The notes beneath the pieces were generated by a model, which saw only the letters and a program-made list of their open reading frames with translations, searched no databases and was not told the DNA's origin. A stretch of 64,000 nt of DNA from Paenibacillus sp. PAMC 26794 (lineage in GTDB: Bacteria; Bacillota; Bacilli; Paenibacillales; Paenibacillaceae): NCBI RefSeq assembly GCF_000316035.1, contig NZ_ANHX01000021.1:1-64000 (forward strand), given 5' to 3'. Positions 54,171 to 63,006 of the stretch are shown one piece after another. Both the position numbers and the translations under genes were made by a program. Position 1 is the stretch's first letter, and each line of letters starts with the position of its first letter.

Positions 54171-54806
54171 TTACCCTTGTTTAACGAGACGTTGCATTTC
54201 AGCTGCAACTGCCGCTTTGTCTGCTTGTCCTGTGATACCGCCGCCTACAATAACCAGATCCGGTTGTGCTTTGATTACTTCTGGCAATGTTTCCAGCTTG
54301 ATTCCACCAGCGACAGCCGTTTTAGCATTTTTCACAGCAGCTTTGAGCGTTTGCAGATCTTCGAACGGGCTTTGTCCTTCAGCTTGTAGGTCATAACCTG
54401 TGTGTACACAGATGTAATCTACGCCAAGCGCATCAATTTCACGAGCACGTTGTTCCAGGTTAGGCACGTTGATCATGTCTACAAGAACTTGTTTGTTTTG
54501 TTTCTTCGCTTCTGCTACTGCACCTTTGATCGTACTGTCATTGGTTGCCCCAAGCACTGTGATCAGATCTGCACCAGCCTCAGCTGCTTTCATGATTTCA
54601 TAACCACCAGCGTCCATAATTTTAATGTCTGCAAGAACTTGCAGATGAGGGAATGCTTCTTTCATCGCTTTTACCGCGTGCAAACCTTCATTAATAACGA
54701 TTGGTGTACCAATCTCAACGATATCAATATATTGCTCAACCTCTTTAACCAGTGCGATACCTTCAGGGATATTTACCAAGTCGAGCGCCAATTGCAATTT
54801 CATCAT
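54171..54806 (-). CDS. hxlA: 3-hexulose-6-phosphate synthase
   Basis: A 211-residue TIM-barrel aldolase of the OMPDC superfamily. It adds formaldehyde to ribulose 5-phosphate. LQLALDLV, VEIGTPIVINEG, VLADIKIMDAGGYE (metal and substrate residues) and GGITGQAD are visible. AAAGGAG precedes ATG ATG. With hxlB it detoxifies formaldehyde. A possible promoter is at 54850-54878. Confidence 0.95.
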   Translation of the reverse strand: MMKLQLALDLVNIPEGIALVKEVEQYIDIVEIGTPIVINEGLHAVKAMKEAFPHLQVLADIKIMDAGGYEIMKAAEAGADLITVLGATNDSTIKGAVAEAKKQNKQVLVDMINVPNLEQRAREIDALGVDYICVHTGYDLQAEGQSPFEDLQTLKAAVKNAKTAVAGGIKLETLPEVIKAQPDLVIVGGGITGQADKAAVAAEMQRLVKQG

Positions 54807-54849
54807 TTATTTCTCCTTTGTTGTTCAAGTATGATTCGTTCCTGTAAAA

Positions 54850-54878
54850 ATAATAATCAGATATTTAGCCTGCACCAA
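54850..54878 (-). promoter_or_regulatory. Possible promoter of hxlAB
   Basis: TTGGTG and TATTAT on the minus strand are 17 nt apart, about 44 nt before the hxlA start. HxlR-binding sequences cannot be recognised with confidence. The rest of the 370-nt gap up to 55177 has nothing else I can identify except the lactonase terminator. Confidence 0.4.
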
Positions 54879-55100
54879 TTGGTCTGTTCAGATGCATGCA
54901 GTGTTTGTTTTGGCTACTCACTTATTGTAGACCCTGACTATCCATTCAGGAAGTACGCACTTTGAAGTGGGGTAGTTACTTGCACGATACTATTGATAAT
55001 TTTTCGTTGTTAGGTGAATCAAATATAGAATTAATCCTCTATTCCAATCCACACGCTTACAGCAGAACAGCAGCCTAATCATCCAATTAGATATTTAATA

Positions 55101-55130
55101 TAAAAGCCCCCGCCACATGGCAGGGTCTTT
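55101..55130 (-). terminator. Terminator of the lactonase gene
   Basis: Stem GACCCTGCC/GGCGGGGGC (G-rich, with mismatches) with a 4-nt loop and TTTTATATT on the minus strand. Confidence 0.65.
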
Positions 55131-55177
55131 ATCGTTATCATTCAATCCAACCAGGGCTGGTTTAGAATTTTATCATT

Positions 55178-56260
55178 TTACAGATATACTGGTTTCACGC
55201 ATACCGGCTTGGAAACACCTGTGCTGTGACCTGTGTATTTCAGACGTCCGCTCTCCTGATCTACCGTGAATGTCACGAGGTTGTTCGTATCGCGGTTAGC
55301 TGCGATCAGCAATTTGCCGTTAGGTGTCAGAGCAAAGTGACGCGGATGCTCACCTTCTGCAGATACATGCTCAACCAGTGTCAGGTGACCTTTGTCTGCA
55401 TCTACTGCAAATACAACGATGCTGTCATGTCCACGGTTAGAACCATATACATAACGTCCATCATTGGAAACCGTGATTTCTGCTGTTGTATTCTCTTTGC
55501 CATCATATCCATCAGGCAGTGTGGATACTGTAGACAATTCAGTCAACGTGCCCGCTGCTGCATCATATTTGAACGAAGTAATGGAAGAATCCACTTCATT
55601 GATGACATAAGCGAATTGACCATTCGGGTGGAACGCCAAGTGACGTGGGCCTGCTCCCGGATGTGTTTTGGTTTCACTGTGCAGCACAAGTTCATTTTTG
55701 TCTGCATCAATAGAATAGATCGCGATGTTATCTGCGCCCAGATCCTGTACCATCATGTATTTACCATCTGGGCTGAAGAATGCGGAGTGAACATGTGGCT
55801 TGTCCTGACGTTCAGGATGCGCACCTTGTCCTTTATGTTTCTTCTCGTCCAAAAGCGCTCCAACTTCACCGTTATCCGTCAAGGCTTGCAGTCCTACCAG
55901 ACCACCGTGGTAGCTGGACAGGATCAAGTATTTGCCGGAAGGGTCACGCTGGATATGACATGGTGGAGCTGAAATGGAGTTATTCCGGTTCAGCAACGTT
56001 AATTTTCCTGTAGAAGGATCAATACTCAGAGCTACCGCTTCAGACATTTTGTTGCCTTCAGCTGACGCTGTTTCACCAATCGCATACAGTTTGTTTCCTT
56101 CAGCATCCACGTTGACAAACGTTGGGTTTTTCACACCAGCGATGCCGTCAAGCTTGGACAAGCTGCCTGTATCCTCATTCAATTCATATGCATAAATGCC
56201 CTCATTTTCCGCTTCGGCGTAAGAGCCGGCAAGTACGAGCAAGCGTTTTGATTCACTCAT
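55178..56260 (-). CDS. Lactonase family protein (6-phosphogluconolactonase type)
   Basis: A 360-residue seven-bladed beta-propeller lactonase (YkgB/Pgl type) expected to hydrolyse 6-phosphoglucono-delta-lactone in the pentose phosphate route. Repeated blade motifs are DPSGKYLILSSYHGG, PHVHSAFFSPDGKYM, GAGPRHLAFHPNGQFAYV and EHPRHFALTPNGKLL. The start 56260 has GAGGAGG upstream, 13 codons inside a longer frame. The length agrees with B. subtilis YkgB (349). Monocistronic. Confidence 0.9.
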   Translation of the reverse strand: MSESKRLLVLAGSYAEAENEGIYAYELNEDTGSLSKLDGIAGVKNPTFVNVDAEGNKLYAIGETASAEGNKMSEAVALSIDPSTGKLTLLNRNNSISAPPCHIQRDPSGKYLILSSYHGGLVGLQALTDNGEVGALLDEKKHKGQGAHPERQDKPHVHSAFFSPDGKYMMVQDLGADNIAIYSIDADKNELVLHSETKTHPGAGPRHLAFHPNGQFAYVINEVDSSITSFKYDAAAGTLTELSTVSTLPDGYDGKENTTAEITVSNDGRYVYGSNRGHDSIVVFAVDADKGHLTLVEHVSAEGEHPRHFALTPNGKLLIAANRDTNNLVTFTVDQESGRLKYTGHSTGVSKPVCVKPVYL

Positions 56261-56474
56261 TACAGTTTCCTCCTCTATGTGTATGTAATCTTGTTGCACC
56301 TCTTCTATAATAAATCTGCCATATCAAAATAGCAATCCGCTGTCGCTGCCCATCAGGGAAATCCTTAGTTAAGCAAGGCGATTACTACACATCATCATAC
56401 TGAAATCCATTCATATGAGATGCATCTTCTGCTATGATAAGATAGGTTTTTCATCCAGAAGGGACTGAATTGCA

Positions 56475-57404
56475 TTGCTTCACTCATTTTTACTCACGTT
56501 ATACCATGTATTCCTGCCGATATCACTTCCCGTGATTGGAGGTATTCTGTTAAAACGCTTCAAGAATTGGGATACCCGGTCGCTCTCGACCTTTTCCCTT
56601 TATATTTTGAGCCCTGCGCTCATCTTCAATACATTGCTGCATGCAGAGATTACCTGGACGGATGTCACCAGCACGTTCTGGTTCTCTATTATTAATCTGA
56701 TTGCTCTGTGGGCACTCGCCGAGCTGTTAAGCCGGGTTTTCCGTCTGGGTGCAAGCGAAAAAGCGGGTCTCACCCTCGTCTCCACGTTTACGAACTGCGT
56801 GAATTACGGGCTCCCGCTTGTGCTGCTTGCCTTTGGTCAGCTTGGACTCGACAAGGCTTCCGTCTACGTCATTGGACAGATGATCATTGTTAATACGGTA
56901 GGTATCTTTTTTGCCGCAAGATCCCAATTCACGGTAAAAGATGCGATTCTGTCCGTTTTCCGCATGCCATCCATCTATGCTGCTGGCATCGCCATTGCGC
57001 TACGTGGGTCCAATCTGAGCCTGCCTGACGCACTCGATAGAGGCATCTCCATGCTGGCTGCGGGCTACTCGCCTGTTGTTCTCGCCATTCTGGGAGCACA
57101 GATGCTCAGACCAAAAGGTGCAACGGTGCCTTGGCTACCCAATGTACGCCGAGCTTTCTGGACCGGGCTTGTGGTCCGTCTCGCAGCTGCGCCAATCCTG
57201 TCCTGGCTGATACTGACCGCTCTTCAGGTCGAAGGCACGTTGTTCAGTGTGCTGCTGATCCTCGCATCGATGCCGACCGCAGTGAACGCCGTTATTTTGG
57301 CTGAACAGTTCAATGCTTCTCCGCAGTTTGTATCCCGCTGTATTCTGTGGACCACCGCTGCATCCATGTTGATACTGCCCATTATGATTGTGATGGCTTC
57401 CTGA
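56475..57404 (+). CDS. AEC family transporter (auxin efflux carrier type)
   Basis: A 309-residue membrane protein with about ten helices in two inverted halves. Motifs: PVIGGILLKRF at the start and LTLVSTFTNCVNYGLPLVLLAFG in helix 4. The family exports or imports organic acids such as malate. The start codon is TTG with AAGGGAC upstream; no better in-frame start exists. Its 3' end overlaps the convergent DUF2062 gene by 23 nt. Confidence 0.88.
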   Translation: MLHSFLLTLYHVFLPISLPVIGGILLKRFKNWDTRSLSTFSLYILSPALIFNTLLHAEITWTDVTSTFWFSIINLIALWALAELLSRVFRLGASEKAGLTLVSTFTNCVNYGLPLVLLAFGQLGLDKASVYVIGQMIIVNTVGIFFAARSQFTVKDAILSVFRMPSIYAAGIAIALRGSNLSLPDALDRGISMLAAGYSPVVLAILGAQMLRPKGATVPWLPNVRRAFWTGLVVRLAAAPILSWLILTALQVEGTLFSVLLILASMPTAVNAVILAEQFNASPQFVSRCILWTTAASMLILPIMIVMAS

Positions 57405-57972
57405 TTAATACCGGAGGTGATACCGAAGCGATATCCGCTTGTCGGCGTTTCTCAAGCCGGCGTTCGTAACGCCGGTTGAGCGCTCTGACGTAAAAGAATT
57501 TTACGACAAAGTACGAAATCACACCCAGAATGACACCGAACACGGACATGCCTGCCAGAATATCCAGTCCACCAAGCAACAATTCACTCACGGCCGACCA
57601 GTTTCCACGAAATAGCTCCATGAATGCACTCTCATGTACCAGTCCCTGTCCCATACTGTGAGCAGGCAAAATCCATGAGCCAATTTGTTTGGCGAGTGGC
57701 ATCAGGATAATAGGTAAAAACGTAAGTTTCCCGATCACATTGCCAACAATCGCTGCTGGCATCGAACCCCCAGACAGTCGCACAATCGGATAAAATACGA
57801 GATATATCAGGGAAGCGGTCGAGATCACGATCAGTTCCAGTCCGAACCCTATGGCAAATCCGGTAGATACTTTATGGGCACCTCCGGGAGCACGTAACAA
57901 TTTGAGAAAATTCAGCTTCATAGCACGTGTTAAACGTACCCAGCGGTTAGTCTTACGCTTCTGTGTGTTCAT
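57382..57972 (-). CDS. DUF2062 family membrane protein
   Basis: A 196-residue protein with basic ends and three or four membrane helices. HKVSTGFAIGFGLELIVIS is the family signature and IVGNVIGKLTFLPI a second one. Its function is not known; DUF2062 domains often accompany glycosyltransferases or envelope proteins. AAGGAG precedes the start. Confidence 0.85.
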   Translation of the reverse strand: MNTQKRKTNRWVRLTRAMKLNFLKLLRAPGGAHKVSTGFAIGFGLELIVISTASLIYLVFYPIVRLSGGSMPAAIVGNVIGKLTFLPIILMPLAKQIGSWILPAHSMGQGLVHESAFMELFRGNWSAVSELLLGGLDILAGMSVFGVILGVISYFVVKFFYVRALNRRYERRLEKRRQADIASVSPPVLIRKPSQS

Positions 57973-58030
57973 ACCGAATTACTCCTTATTTTACACAAAT
58001 GACAACTTGAATCGTCTATTCTTCAGTATA

Positions 58031-58489
58031 TCACACCGCGTTAGCACCTGTAGTAACAATGACCGGTTGTGTCTCCATCTGGACATTACCTGCCACCGCT
58101 CGGGAGATCATACAGGAGAATTCAGCCTTATGCGCCAAGCGCTCAGCCTTGGTCAGATCCGCCTCAGAGGCATCTGCGCTGAGCACAATCCGGGGTCTAT
58201 GTACGATCCGTTCGTACGTAAATACGTTATTCGTAACATCTACCGTAGCTTCCGATTCAAGCGTCAATTCATCTGGCGTAATATCCGAACGCTCCAGCAT
58301 CGCTGCCAGCGTGATCAGGTAACAGGTGGAGGCTGCACCCAGCAGCATCTCGTCCGGGTTAGTTCCCGTACCGGGTCCGCCCATCTCCTGCGGAATCGAT
58401 ATGATCGTTTTTAACCCACCCGCATCGATTGTTCCCTCACTGTTACGCCCACCATTCCATACCGCTTTCAGATGAAAAGGATGTTTCAT
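58031..58489 (-). CDS. OsmC/Ohr-type peroxide reductase family protein
   Basis: A 152-residue OsmC-fold protein. The two redox cysteines are in GAASTCYLITLAAML and AEFSCMISRAVAGN, and the NPDEMLLGA motif precedes the first. Such proteins reduce organic hydroperoxides with dihydrolipoamide or similar thiols. Translation most likely starts at 58489 (AAAGGA 9 nt upstream), 21 nt after the DeoR stop, so it is coupled to that regulator. Confidence 0.9.
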   Translation of the reverse strand: MKHPFHLKAVWNGGRNSEGTIDAGGLKTIISIPQEMGGPGTGTNPDEMLLGAASTCYLITLAAMLERSDITPDELTLESEATVDVTNNVFTYERIVHRPRIVLSADASEADLTKAERLAHKAEFSCMISRAVAGNVQMETQPVIVTTGANAV

Positions 58490-58509
58490 GACATTCATTC
58501 CTTTCTGAT

Positions 58510-59277
58510 TTACACACGTATACACGTAATATTCTGCTCAATCAATGCACTAATGCGCTCTTCATCTACACCCTGATCTGTAATCACTTTGCCCACACTG
58601 CTCATCTCAGCAACTCTGGTAAACGCCTGTATGTTAAATTTGCTGGAATCTGCAAGTAAAATGACCTCATCCGCAATATGGATCATTTTCTGCTTCACCA
58701 AGGCCTGTAATTCATTGGATTCACTGATGCCTTTGGTCAGATGTACCCCTTTGCAAGACAAAAACACTTTGTCTACATGATAAGCATCCAGCGAACGTTC
58801 TGCCAGCGGTCCTACAAAAGACAGTGACTTCGAAGCCAATTGCCCACCTGTAGCAATCACGCGAATCTGCTCCTTGTTACTCAGCTCTGCGGCGACTTTA
58901 ATTGAGTTGGTTAATACCGTCAGTGGAATGTTCGGCAATCCTGCCGCCATATACCACGCCGTTGTACTTGCATCCAGGGCGATCCGGTCGCCGGATTCCA
59001 CCATTTTCACCGCTTCGCTTGCAATTCTGCGCTTCTCTTCTGCATGGGCTACAGCCCGTTCCGGATACGGAATCTCCGACTGTAACTCATCCTTGTATTT
59101 TACGCTGACCGCCCCGCCATGGGACCGTCTGAGTCTGCCCGCCTGTTCGAGCTTGTCCAGATCACGACGAATCGTCTCCTCCGTCACCCCGCAGCGCTCA
59201 CTAAGTTCGGTCACACGCATACTGCCTTGCGTATCCACCCATTCCACTATTTTCTCATACCGTTCAGCTACGAGCAT
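58510..59277 (-). CDS. DeoR family regulator, paralogue of the rhaB-linked one
   Basis: A 255-residue DeoR repressor with N-terminal HTH (SMRVTELSERCGVTEETIRRDLDKLEQAG) and sensor domain (GDRIALDASTTAWYMA, VIATGGQLASKSLSFVGP). It is highly similar along its length to the regulator at 47.6-48.4 kb, including the YHVDK.F.SCKGVHL segment, so the two arose by duplication. It precedes an OsmC gene instead of a sugar gene. Effector unknown. Confidence 0.9.
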   Translation of the reverse strand: MLVAERYEKIVEWVDTQGSMRVTELSERCGVTEETIRRDLDKLEQAGRLRRSHGGAVSVKYKDELQSEIPYPERAVAHAEEKRRIASEAVKMVESGDRIALDASTTAWYMAAGLPNIPLTVLTNSIKVAAELSNKEQIRVIATGGQLASKSLSFVGPLAERSLDAYHVDKVFLSCKGVHLTKGISESNELQALVKQKMIHIADEVILLADSSKFNIQAFTRVAEMSSVGKVITDQGVDEERISALIEQNITCIRV

Positions 59278-59414
59278 ATTCCTTCACTCCAAACCGTTGA
59301 TTATCCAGTTGATCCTGTTCATCCATCATACCACAGAGCGATCACAAGGAGAATTTGGTCCATGTGCAAAAAGAGGGAGCTTTCGCCCCCTCCATTCCAG
59401 TCCTGAAGTGTATC

Positions 59415-60545
59415 TTATTTATCTTCTGCCATAGGGAACCAACCCGGTGTGTGGATAATTGCATTCCACAATCCGTCAGGAATAACCAAGCGTTCCTTAT
59501 CCGATTTGGTCAAAATCGTTCCGATGTCTTCTTCCCGTCCGCTCTCGATTTTCTCAACCCAATCCGGGTCAATAATCAACTCACGTCCAATGGCAAGCAA
59601 AGGTACTCCCGTTTGGAGCGCCTCAGCGGCCTGATCTGCCGTATGAATCGAACCTACACCGATCACAGGCAGTTTACCGTTCACACGATCCAGAATGAAT
59701 TCCATTCTCGAACGCGTATCTGCTTCGCCACGTCTTGGCTTGGACCAGAATTCGTTCACAGAGACATGAAGGTAATCCAGATTTTTATCTTTCAATGCAT
59801 CCACTAGTAGATACGTATCTTCCATTGTGAGTCCCGGTGTTTCCGGTTCTTCCGGGGAGAAGCGGTAACCAATGATGAACGGCAGTTTCGTATGTTCGGC
59901 AACGACCTTCTGAATCTCGTCCACTACAGCAAGCGGGAATGTCAGACGTTTCTCGGCACTTCCGCCCCAGCGATCTTCACGTTGGTTGGAATGCGGGGAG
60001 AAGAATTGCTGGATCAGGTAACCGTTGGCACCGTGAATCTCAACACCATCAAATCCGGCTTCAATTGCACGACGTGTCGCTTCACCAAAGTCTTTAATAA
60101 TGGAAGTAATCTCCGCATCCGTCAACTCTCTTGGTTCAGGAGATCCAGGACGCTCACTCGCAACTGCACTAGGAGCAACTACTTGACCCGCAGGTACGGC
60201 TTGTTCTGGTGTCAGACGGCCCGCATGGAAAATTTGCAATACGGCTACGGAGCCTTGCTGCTTAATCGTATCAGCAAGTTTTTTCAGACCAGGAATGAAG
60301 CGATCGTCATATACGCCAAACTGAGCCGGGAAACCAATGCCAGTCTCTGTTACATGCCCTACAGCCGTAATCGACATGCCAGCACCACCGGTGCGACGTG
60401 CATAATAAGCAAGTTCAGCATCGGATATCGTACCATCTGCATTAGAGGACATATGAGTCATAGGAGCAAGCACGATACGGTTTTTCAGTGTAATGCCAGT
60501 CGGCAGTGAAACTTGTTCAAACATCTGGTTAAACTTTGGATTCAT
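59415..60545 (-). CDS. Old yellow enzyme family NADH:flavin oxidoreductase
   Basis: A 376-residue TIM-barrel FMN enzyme (YqiG/YqjM type). Motifs: LAPMTHMSSNADG, LQIFHAGR, the catalytic-site GVEIHGANGYLIQQFFSPHSNQREDRWGG and VIGVGSIHTADQAAE. It reduces activated C=C bonds of enals, enones or nitro compounds using NADH/NADPH. The start 60545 has AGGAGGG upstream; the reading frame extends 30 codons further but without support. Single gene. Confidence 0.92.
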   Translation of the reverse strand: MNPKFNQMFEQVSLPTGITLKNRIVLAPMTHMSSNADGTISDAELAYYARRTGGAGMSITAVGHVTETGIGFPAQFGVYDDRFIPGLKKLADTIKQQGSVAVLQIFHAGRLTPEQAVPAGQVVAPSAVASERPGSPEPRELTDAEITSIIKDFGEATRRAIEAGFDGVEIHGANGYLIQQFFSPHSNQREDRWGGSAEKRLTFPLAVVDEIQKVVAEHTKLPFIIGYRFSPEEPETPGLTMEDTYLLVDALKDKNLDYLHVSVNEFWSKPRRGEADTRSRMEFILDRVNGKLPVIGVGSIHTADQAAEALQTGVPLLAIGRELIIDPDWVEKIESGREEDIGTILTKSDKERLVIPDGLWNAIIHTPGWFPMAEDK

Positions 60546-60732
60546 TCGTGGTTCCCTCCTGATACTAAATATCTCTTTTAATAGATATATGAATATATGC
60601 GTTCGCTTACTGTAATGATTATAGTTACGTTTCACTGCAATTGCAACTCTTCATTTTCAGAAAGGAAAAAAAGAGCAGAGTGTCTCCCAGACTCTCGGCC
60701 CCTTCATCTTCTTCACTCTATTCAAAAGATTT

Positions 60733-61410
60733 TCAGAAACTCCGAACGTAAGCCAGCTTCTGATCCATCTCTTCTACGCATTCGTAACAGTCGTGTTCAT
60801 CGTTAGCGACCATTGGGGTGACTGGATACAGATTCATCTCTGTACTGTTATACGATTTCAATAGCGGTAACAACTGAGTCACCCGTGTATTAGCCGGGTC
60901 AAGCCAAGTGTTGATCTCTTCTTCGGAGAGGATGGCTGGCATTTTACTGCCAAACTCGCGTGTAACCATGTTCGCGCCTGCCATAAGCATCGTGCAGGTA
61001 CGAAGCGGCTCTTTCCGTGTATCTCTCCACACCTCGTATAACCCAGCAATACCGAACAGACCACGATCCGGCATGACAACACGAACCGCATAACTTTTTT
61101 TGCCCTCTTGCCGCCAGTAATATAATCCATTGCAGGGAATGACGCAGCGCTTGGTCTCTACCAGTTTGTAATAGGAAGGATTCTCATGCACCGTCATGAG
61201 ATTCGCGTTAACCGCATCACGACCCCAGAATGGAATGAACCCCCACCGGAACTCATCCAATACACGCTCACCATCCTGATGCAAAATAATCGGCGTATGC
61301 TGGGTTGGGCTGATATTGTATCGGTTTTTGTAATAATACATCACTCGCTGAACCTTGAAATGATCTCTGACTTCGTCCAAATCGGCTGCCAATGAAAAAC
61401 GGTTGCACAT
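60733..61410 (-). CDS. SRAP domain protein (YedK/HMCES family) with altered active site
   Basis: A 225-residue SRAP protein, the family that caps abasic sites in single-stranded DNA through Cys2. MCNRF at the start gives Cys2, and the fold landmarks are LDEFRWGFIPFW, VETKRCVIPCNGLYYW and EPLRTCTML. The residues that normally follow are changed: NARAET reads NANLMT (Arg77 of YedK to Asn), the catalytic Glu of GFYEW is Tyr98, and the His of HDRMP is Gly154. The start at 61410 is needed to place Cys at position 2. It may still form the crosslink but process it differently. Confidence 0.88.
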   Translation of the reverse strand: MCNRFSLAADLDEVRDHFKVQRVMYYYKNRYNISPTQHTPIILHQDGERVLDEFRWGFIPFWGRDAVNANLMTVHENPSYYKLVETKRCVIPCNGLYYWRQEGKKSYAVRVVMPDRGLFGIAGLYEVWRDTRKEPLRTCTMLMAGANMVTREFGSKMPAILSEEEINTWLDPANTRVTQLLPLLKSYNSTEMNLYPVTPMVANDEHDCYECVEEMDQKLAYVRSF

Positions 61411-61638
61411 GCTCAAGCACTACCTTTCCCTGTGAGAAGTTGAACGTATTGTTTGTTATTTCAGGGAAATTATGCATGCATATCGAACAGAAAATGACTT
61501 ATTTTGACACCATTAGGGTCTGATCAAGATATATTTCATGTTTTTCACGACAAAAATAACGACCTCGGACTCATTTCAACTCCAATATTACTTGTTACTA
61601 TAATAGAGAATAAAATACATTTATTGGAGGTTTTAAGT

Positions 61639-62160
61639 ATGAAAAGGAAGTTTTTGATGAGCATCATGTTGTTCTCAGCGATTGCGATGTTTGGCAGTAC
61701 CATCTATGCGGCAACCTTTCTGACCTACGGTTATGCCAGCACCACCATCCCCATTCGTACGTATAATTACGCCTCCGCATGGCAGACTCCCATGGACGCT
61801 TCCCTTACCAACTGGAACAATGCAGGTGCCAAAGTTAAATTCACCAAAACAAGTAACTCCCCAAACACCATCACCGCAGGAAACTTCAATAATACAGCAT
61901 ATGGTGTCAACTACGCCTCCGTATCTGGCAGTCAAGTCGTAAGCTTCCGCATTGAACTCAATACATCCACGATCACACCTGACGCAAACAACTTATCCAA
62001 CTTCATTCAAAGCGTATTTGTCCACGAACTCGGACACTCCATATGGCTCGGTGACAACCCGACAACAAGTAGTCCTTCCATTATGTCTTACTCCCGCAAC
62101 CGTAATTCCATGACCCAACCCCAAACTTTTGATATCAATAACGTAAAATCCAAGTACTAA
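61639..62160 (+). CDS. Secreted metzincin-like zinc metalloprotease
   Basis: A 173-residue protein with a signal peptide (MKRKFLMSIMLFSAIAMFG, cleavage near IYA/AT) and a small mature catalytic domain. The zinc site is HELGHSIWLGD: HEXXH followed, at the position of the third metzincin ligand, by Asp, as in snapalysin-like enzymes; the Met-turn is probably SIMSYS. The usual Gly two residues before is replaced by Trp-Leu-Gly order. GGAGG lies before ATG 61639. It precedes a lipoprotein gene by 44 nt. Confidence 0.82.
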   Translation: MKRKFLMSIMLFSAIAMFGSTIYAATFLTYGYASTTIPIRTYNYASAWQTPMDASLTNWNNAGAKVKFTKTSNSPNTITAGNFNNTAYGVNYASVSGSQVVSFRIELNTSTITPDANNLSNFIQSVFVHELGHSIWLGDNPTTSSPSIMSYSRNRNSMTQPQTFDINNVKSKY

Positions 62161-62203
62161 TCCGTTACGAACTCATCCCAAAATCCAAGGAGGATCCCTG
62201 TCC

Positions 62204-62875
62204 ATGAACAAAAATCGAGTATTAACGCTGCTTCTCTCTTCCATTTTCATTCTATCTGCAGTTGGATGTTCTTCTGTTACACCTACCGCGTCCCCATCCG
62301 ATGCACCTATGACCATTATTGCTTCTGAAGATTACCCGAGTTATGCCAGCATTGGCGACCTGTCCGAGAGAGCAAATACCATTGTGAAAGGCAGTGTTGT
62401 TGAGACTCGTGTGGAAGCTTTAAACGATATCGCACAAGTTACTGATGCTGCTAATGAGAACGAGTTAACCCCCGCGTCCGATCCGGGCGGAGAGCCATCT
62501 TCTTTTGACAAAATCTATACGATCCACACGATTCAGGTCGCTGAATCCTATAAAGGCAGTTACACTGCCGGGGAAAAACTTGAAGTGAAGCAACTTGGCG
62601 GACAACTAGGCAACACCGAGATTATTAATGATGACAACCTCAAGCTGATTCCTACCAAAGACTATGTACTCTTCCTGGAAACGTATGAAGACACCCCTGC
62701 CAGCCTGCTCAACTCCGTTCAAAGTCTCTACGTGATCAAATCTGCCGCCAAGTCGAATCAGCCAGGTCAGCAACAATCACCGTCAGAAGTCATTGTGAGT
62801 GCAAACCCCGAGAATGACCTCACACTGCAACTGGAGGATCTGCAAGAAATTCAGAACGAACAAAAGAGCGAATAA
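62204..62875 (+). CDS. Lipoprotein of unknown function, partner of the metalloprotease
   Basis: A 223-residue protein. It has a lipoprotein signal (hydrophobic segment, lipobox AVGC), a Ser/Thr/Pro-rich linker and a beta-rich body (IVKGSVVETRVEA, TIHTIQVAESYKGS, KDYVLFLETYED). The fold looks like a small secreted beta domain. AAGGAGG precedes the start. It is co-directional with the secreted protease and could be its membrane-bound inhibitor, chaperone or target; none of this is shown by the sequence. Confidence 0.75.
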   Translation: MNKNRVLTLLLSSIFILSAVGCSSVTPTASPSDAPMTIIASEDYPSYASIGDLSERANTIVKGSVVETRVEALNDIAQVTDAANENELTPASDPGGEPSSFDKIYTIHTIQVAESYKGSYTAGEKLEVKQLGGQLGNTEIINDDNLKLIPTKDYVLFLETYEDTPASLLNSVQSLYVIKSAAKSNQPGQQQSPSEVIVSANPENDLTLQLEDLQEIQNEQKSE

Positions 62876-62960
62876 ACTCTTATATGGTAATCACACTGCT
62901 ATTTCATCTCGTACAGGCAGCTAATTCCCTCTACTGTTCAGTCCTACATACGAATATGAA

Positions 62961-62998
62961 AACCGTGCTGCTCAGCAAACTGGGCGGCACGGTTTTTT
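62961..62998 (+). terminator. Terminator of the protease-lipoprotein operon
   Basis: Stem AACCGTGCTGCTCAG/CTGGGCGGCACGGTT (two mismatches) with a 4-nt loop and TTTT tail. Confidence 0.85.
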
Positions 62999-63006
62999 GA
63001 AGTTCC

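Noticed and set aside
55226-55972. 248-codon plus-strand frame opposite the lactonase
   Set aside because: Antisense shadow; composition not protein-like.
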